Shown here: positions 5,921-7,456 of the stretch, in pieces | How positions within the stretch are numbered: position 1 is the first letter of the stretch | Layout: each line of letters starts with the position of its first letter | Source: Bacteroidales bacterium | GTDB taxonomy: Bacteria > Bacteroidota > Bacteroidia > Bacteroidales > WRGA01 | Length of the DNA: 7,456 bases | Assembly: GCA_031279795.1 (NCBI GenBank) | Contig: JAITHZ010000245.1 | Span: 1-7,456, forward strand | Reading direction: 5' to 3' | Notes under the pieces: model-generated | The model's input: the letters and a program-made list of their open reading frames with translations, nothing else | Told to the model about the DNA's origin: nothing | Databases searched by the model: none | Translations under genes and position numbers: made by a program

Positions 5921-7456
5921 ATGAAACAATTAATAATACATACCGAATGCTTACTGTCAATTCACGGATATGCAATCATCCCTGGGTTTGGCGGATTCAT
6001 CAGCAATCTTTCACCTGCATATTTCGAGGAAAAGACGGCGATGTGGTATCCGCCCAAACGACAGTTTGCTTTTAATTCAAGTCTGTTCCACAACGATGGC
6101 CTACTGGTTGATGCTTATGCCGAGACATACGGAAAGAATTACGCCGAAGCTTTTGTCATTCTTGAAAACGACGTACGGGAACTGAAAAAGGAAATTCGCG
6201 TAGCTAACGGCATCCAGTTCGGACGTATCGGGCAGTTGAATTACGATTCAAACGGTCAGCTGCTGTTTCATCCTGTTGAGGATATTCATCCCTATTTTGC
6301 TTCCGATATGTATGGATTTTTTTCCCTTCAGATATCTCGGTTGCCGATGGCAGAAAAGGTCAGTTTTCAAGAAAAATCTGCCGAAGAAGAAACGGAATCG
6401 AATATTTACGAAGTCTTTGCGTCAAAAGATGAAGAAAAGACACTTGAAAAATGGTTGTTAAAACTTCTGTCTGAAAATAAAACTTCAGAAAAAGAACCGG
6501 CAGCACAAGAGACAACACCGGCAAGTACCAATCAAAACAAACTTCAGGAAGCCGAAAATACAGCTCAAGAAGCAGACGAATCGTTGATTGTGGAAATAAC
6601 AGCATCGTATCTGCAACAAGGCGAAAAGAAAAGAGAGGAAAAAATACCCGATAAAACAGGAAATGATCAATTACTTGCTGAAAAAGACAGGACTAAGCGC
6701 CAACCTTTGCAAAAAAATACCTCCTGGTATAGCGAAACTAATGCAAGGGACAACAAAACGGCATTAACAATTTTATCCGATTATTTGGCTGAACACAAAT
6801 ATGAAATCGGCAGGCTGGCCGTTGCTGCTGCCGTTATCTTGATGTTGCTGTTTCAACCGGTAGCAATTCAGGTAGATAATTCTCATCCAACGAATTACGC
6901 GAAAATTCTGACACCAGTTATCAACAGCGAAAATGCAGATTTTGTCATGGACACAAGCAATTTTATGGATAGCGAGCTGCATCCTGAACAGGAAACGCCT
7001 TTGCCAAAAATCGGTGAACTGCACGTGGGCACAACGGTTGAAAGTGACGTTACACAACAAACGGAAATTACACCGAACAACCAAAAAGACGAAGTACTTG
7101 AGGAAAAAACAACCGAACAGAAAACAACCGAACAGAAAACAACCGAACAGAAAACAACCGAACAAAAAACAACCGAACAAAAAACAACAGAACAAAAAGT
7201 AAAAAAAGAAGATGACACATCCGTCAGAGAGCCAGCCATGCCTATGCCCAACAATGATTCGTTTTTCGTCATTGCTGGAAGTTTTCGAACCAGTGCCGAA
7301 GCGCAACGATTGCTGAATCTGGTGCGGAATAACGGGTATGCAAATGCCGGAATCATCGTTCGCGACGGGCGTCATCGCGTATTTGTCGACAGCTTCAACG
7401 ATCGCTACTATGCCTATCAGTTTCTGCAAATTTTCAAAGATGATAACTATCCATAC
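5921..7456 (+). CDS. HU-CCDC81 and SPOR domain membrane protein, 3' end outside window
   Basis: The frame is open from ATG 5921 to the last base: 512 residues and no stop. Residues 1 to about 120 match the tandem HU-like (CCDC81) domains of Bacteroidota SPOR proteins, with IIPGFGGFISNLSPA (19-33), FNSSLFHNDGLLVDAYAETY (51-70) and GRIGQLNYD (101-109). A charged, probably disordered linker (about 145-290) leads to one membrane helix (297-317). A second low-complexity stretch contains six KTTEQ units (396-425). A SPOR domain follows from 447, starting FFVIAGSFRTSAEAQRLLN. Known SPOR domains bind peptidoglycan stripped of stem peptides, often at division septa, so the C-terminus should be periplasmic and the HU-like part cytoplasmic. 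ATG 5921 begins just before the first domain; an ATG at 5881 is out of frame. The SPOR fold looks nearly complete at the edge, so few residues are probably missing. Its substrate and partners are unknown. Confidence 0.88.
   Translation, partial: MKQLIIHTECLLSIHGYAIIPGFGGFISNLSPAYFEEKTAMWYPPKRQFAFNSSLFHNDGLLVDAYAETYGKNYAEAFVILENDVRELKKEIRVANGIQFGRIGQLNYDSNGQLLFHPVEDIHPYFASDMYGFFSLQISRLPMAEKVSFQEKSAEEETESNIYEVFASKDEEKTLEKWLLKLLSENKTSEKEPAAQETTPASTNQNKLQEAENTAQEADESLIVEITASYLQQGEKKREEKIPDKTGNDQLLAEKDRTKRQPLQKNTSWYSETNARDNKTALTILSDYLAEHKYEIGRLAVAAAVILMLLFQPVAIQVDNSHPTNYAKILTPVINSENADFVMDTSNFMDSELHPEQETPLPKIGELHVGTTVESDVTQQTEITPNNQKDEVLEEKTTEQKTTEQKTTEQKTTEQKTTEQKTTEQKVKKEDDTSVREPAMPMPNNDSFFVIAGSFRTSAEAQRLLNLVRNNGYANAGIIVRDGRHRVFVDSFNDRYYAYQFLQIFKDDNYPY
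7106..7195 (+). repeat. Six 15-bp in-frame tandem repeats encoding KTTEQ
   Basis: Six consecutive units of AAAACAACCGAACAG or close variants encode KTTEQ six times in the periplasmic linker of the SPOR protein. Units 1-3 are identical and end CAG, units 4-5 end CAA, and unit 6 also changes ACC to ACA. All differences are synonymous. The 15-bp period keeps the frame, so gain or loss of units would alter linker length without breaking the gene. Confidence 0.95.

Noticed and set aside
5881..6075. ATG at 5881 as an alternative gene start
   Set aside because: It overlaps the promoter -7 box and is out of frame with the HU-CCDC81/SPOR protein, which starts at 5921 and stays open for 512 codons.
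7106..7195. CRISPR-like array
   Set aside because: The units are contiguous without spacers, are only 15 bp long and lie in frame inside a coding region.
6773..7429. 218-codon and 153-codon minus-strand frames rich in Phe, Cys and Val repeats
   Set aside because: They are antisense readings of the KTTEQ repeat and its flanks. The repeated Cys/Phe pattern is produced by the 15-bp tandem units.

Overview
The window looks like Bacteroidota, most likely order Bacteroidales, at moderate to low GC. Three things support this. The two clearest promoters have the Bacteroidota form (TTTG, a 19-20 base spacer, then TAnnTTTG). The NqrA and AIR synthase sequences are of the Bacteroidales type. The right-hand gene is a fusion of HU-CCDC81-like and SPOR domains, an architecture typical of this phylum. 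The genus cannot be read from the sequence.

Layout. (1) Positions 1-2062, plus strand: the 3' part of a DUF362 gene, then 16 bases later a 505-residue membrane iron-sulfur protein. That protein joins a NapH-like membrane module to a NapG-like four-cluster ferredoxin module through an internal Tat-like segment. The two genes look like an operon for membrane-associated electron transfer. (2) Positions 2094-4704, minus strand: nqrA, with its own promoter, downstream of an AIR synthase (purM-type) gene that also has its own promoter. nqrA is intact, but none of nqrB-F follows it; it runs straight into the convergent iron-sulfur gene. (3) Positions 4705-5920: about 1.2 kb without an intact gene. 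It holds the purM promoter and the eroded start of an IS transposase with two frameshifts. That remnant is abutted by a 37-residue piece of an Rpn-family PD-(D/E)XK nuclease/putative transposase. An inverted repeat just upstream of the transposase start may be the old IS end. The rest is AT-rich DNA with short repeats. (4) Positions 5921-7456, plus strand: a long HU-CCDC81/SPOR gene that is still open at the right edge. It carries six copies of a 15-bp in-frame repeat coding for KTTEQ.

How the genes relate. The left half is a redox neighbourhood: the DUF362/NapGH-like pair faces NqrA, the quinone-site subunit of the sodium-pumping NADH dehydrogenase. A functional link is inference only. The AIR synthase works in purine synthesis and the SPOR protein probably in the cell envelope; neither is evidently tied to the redox genes. 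The most unusual points are the NapH-NapG fusion with an internal Tat-like motif, the nqrA gene separated from the rest of its operon, and the mosaic of two decayed mobile-type genes with a possible regulatory inverted repeat at its edge.
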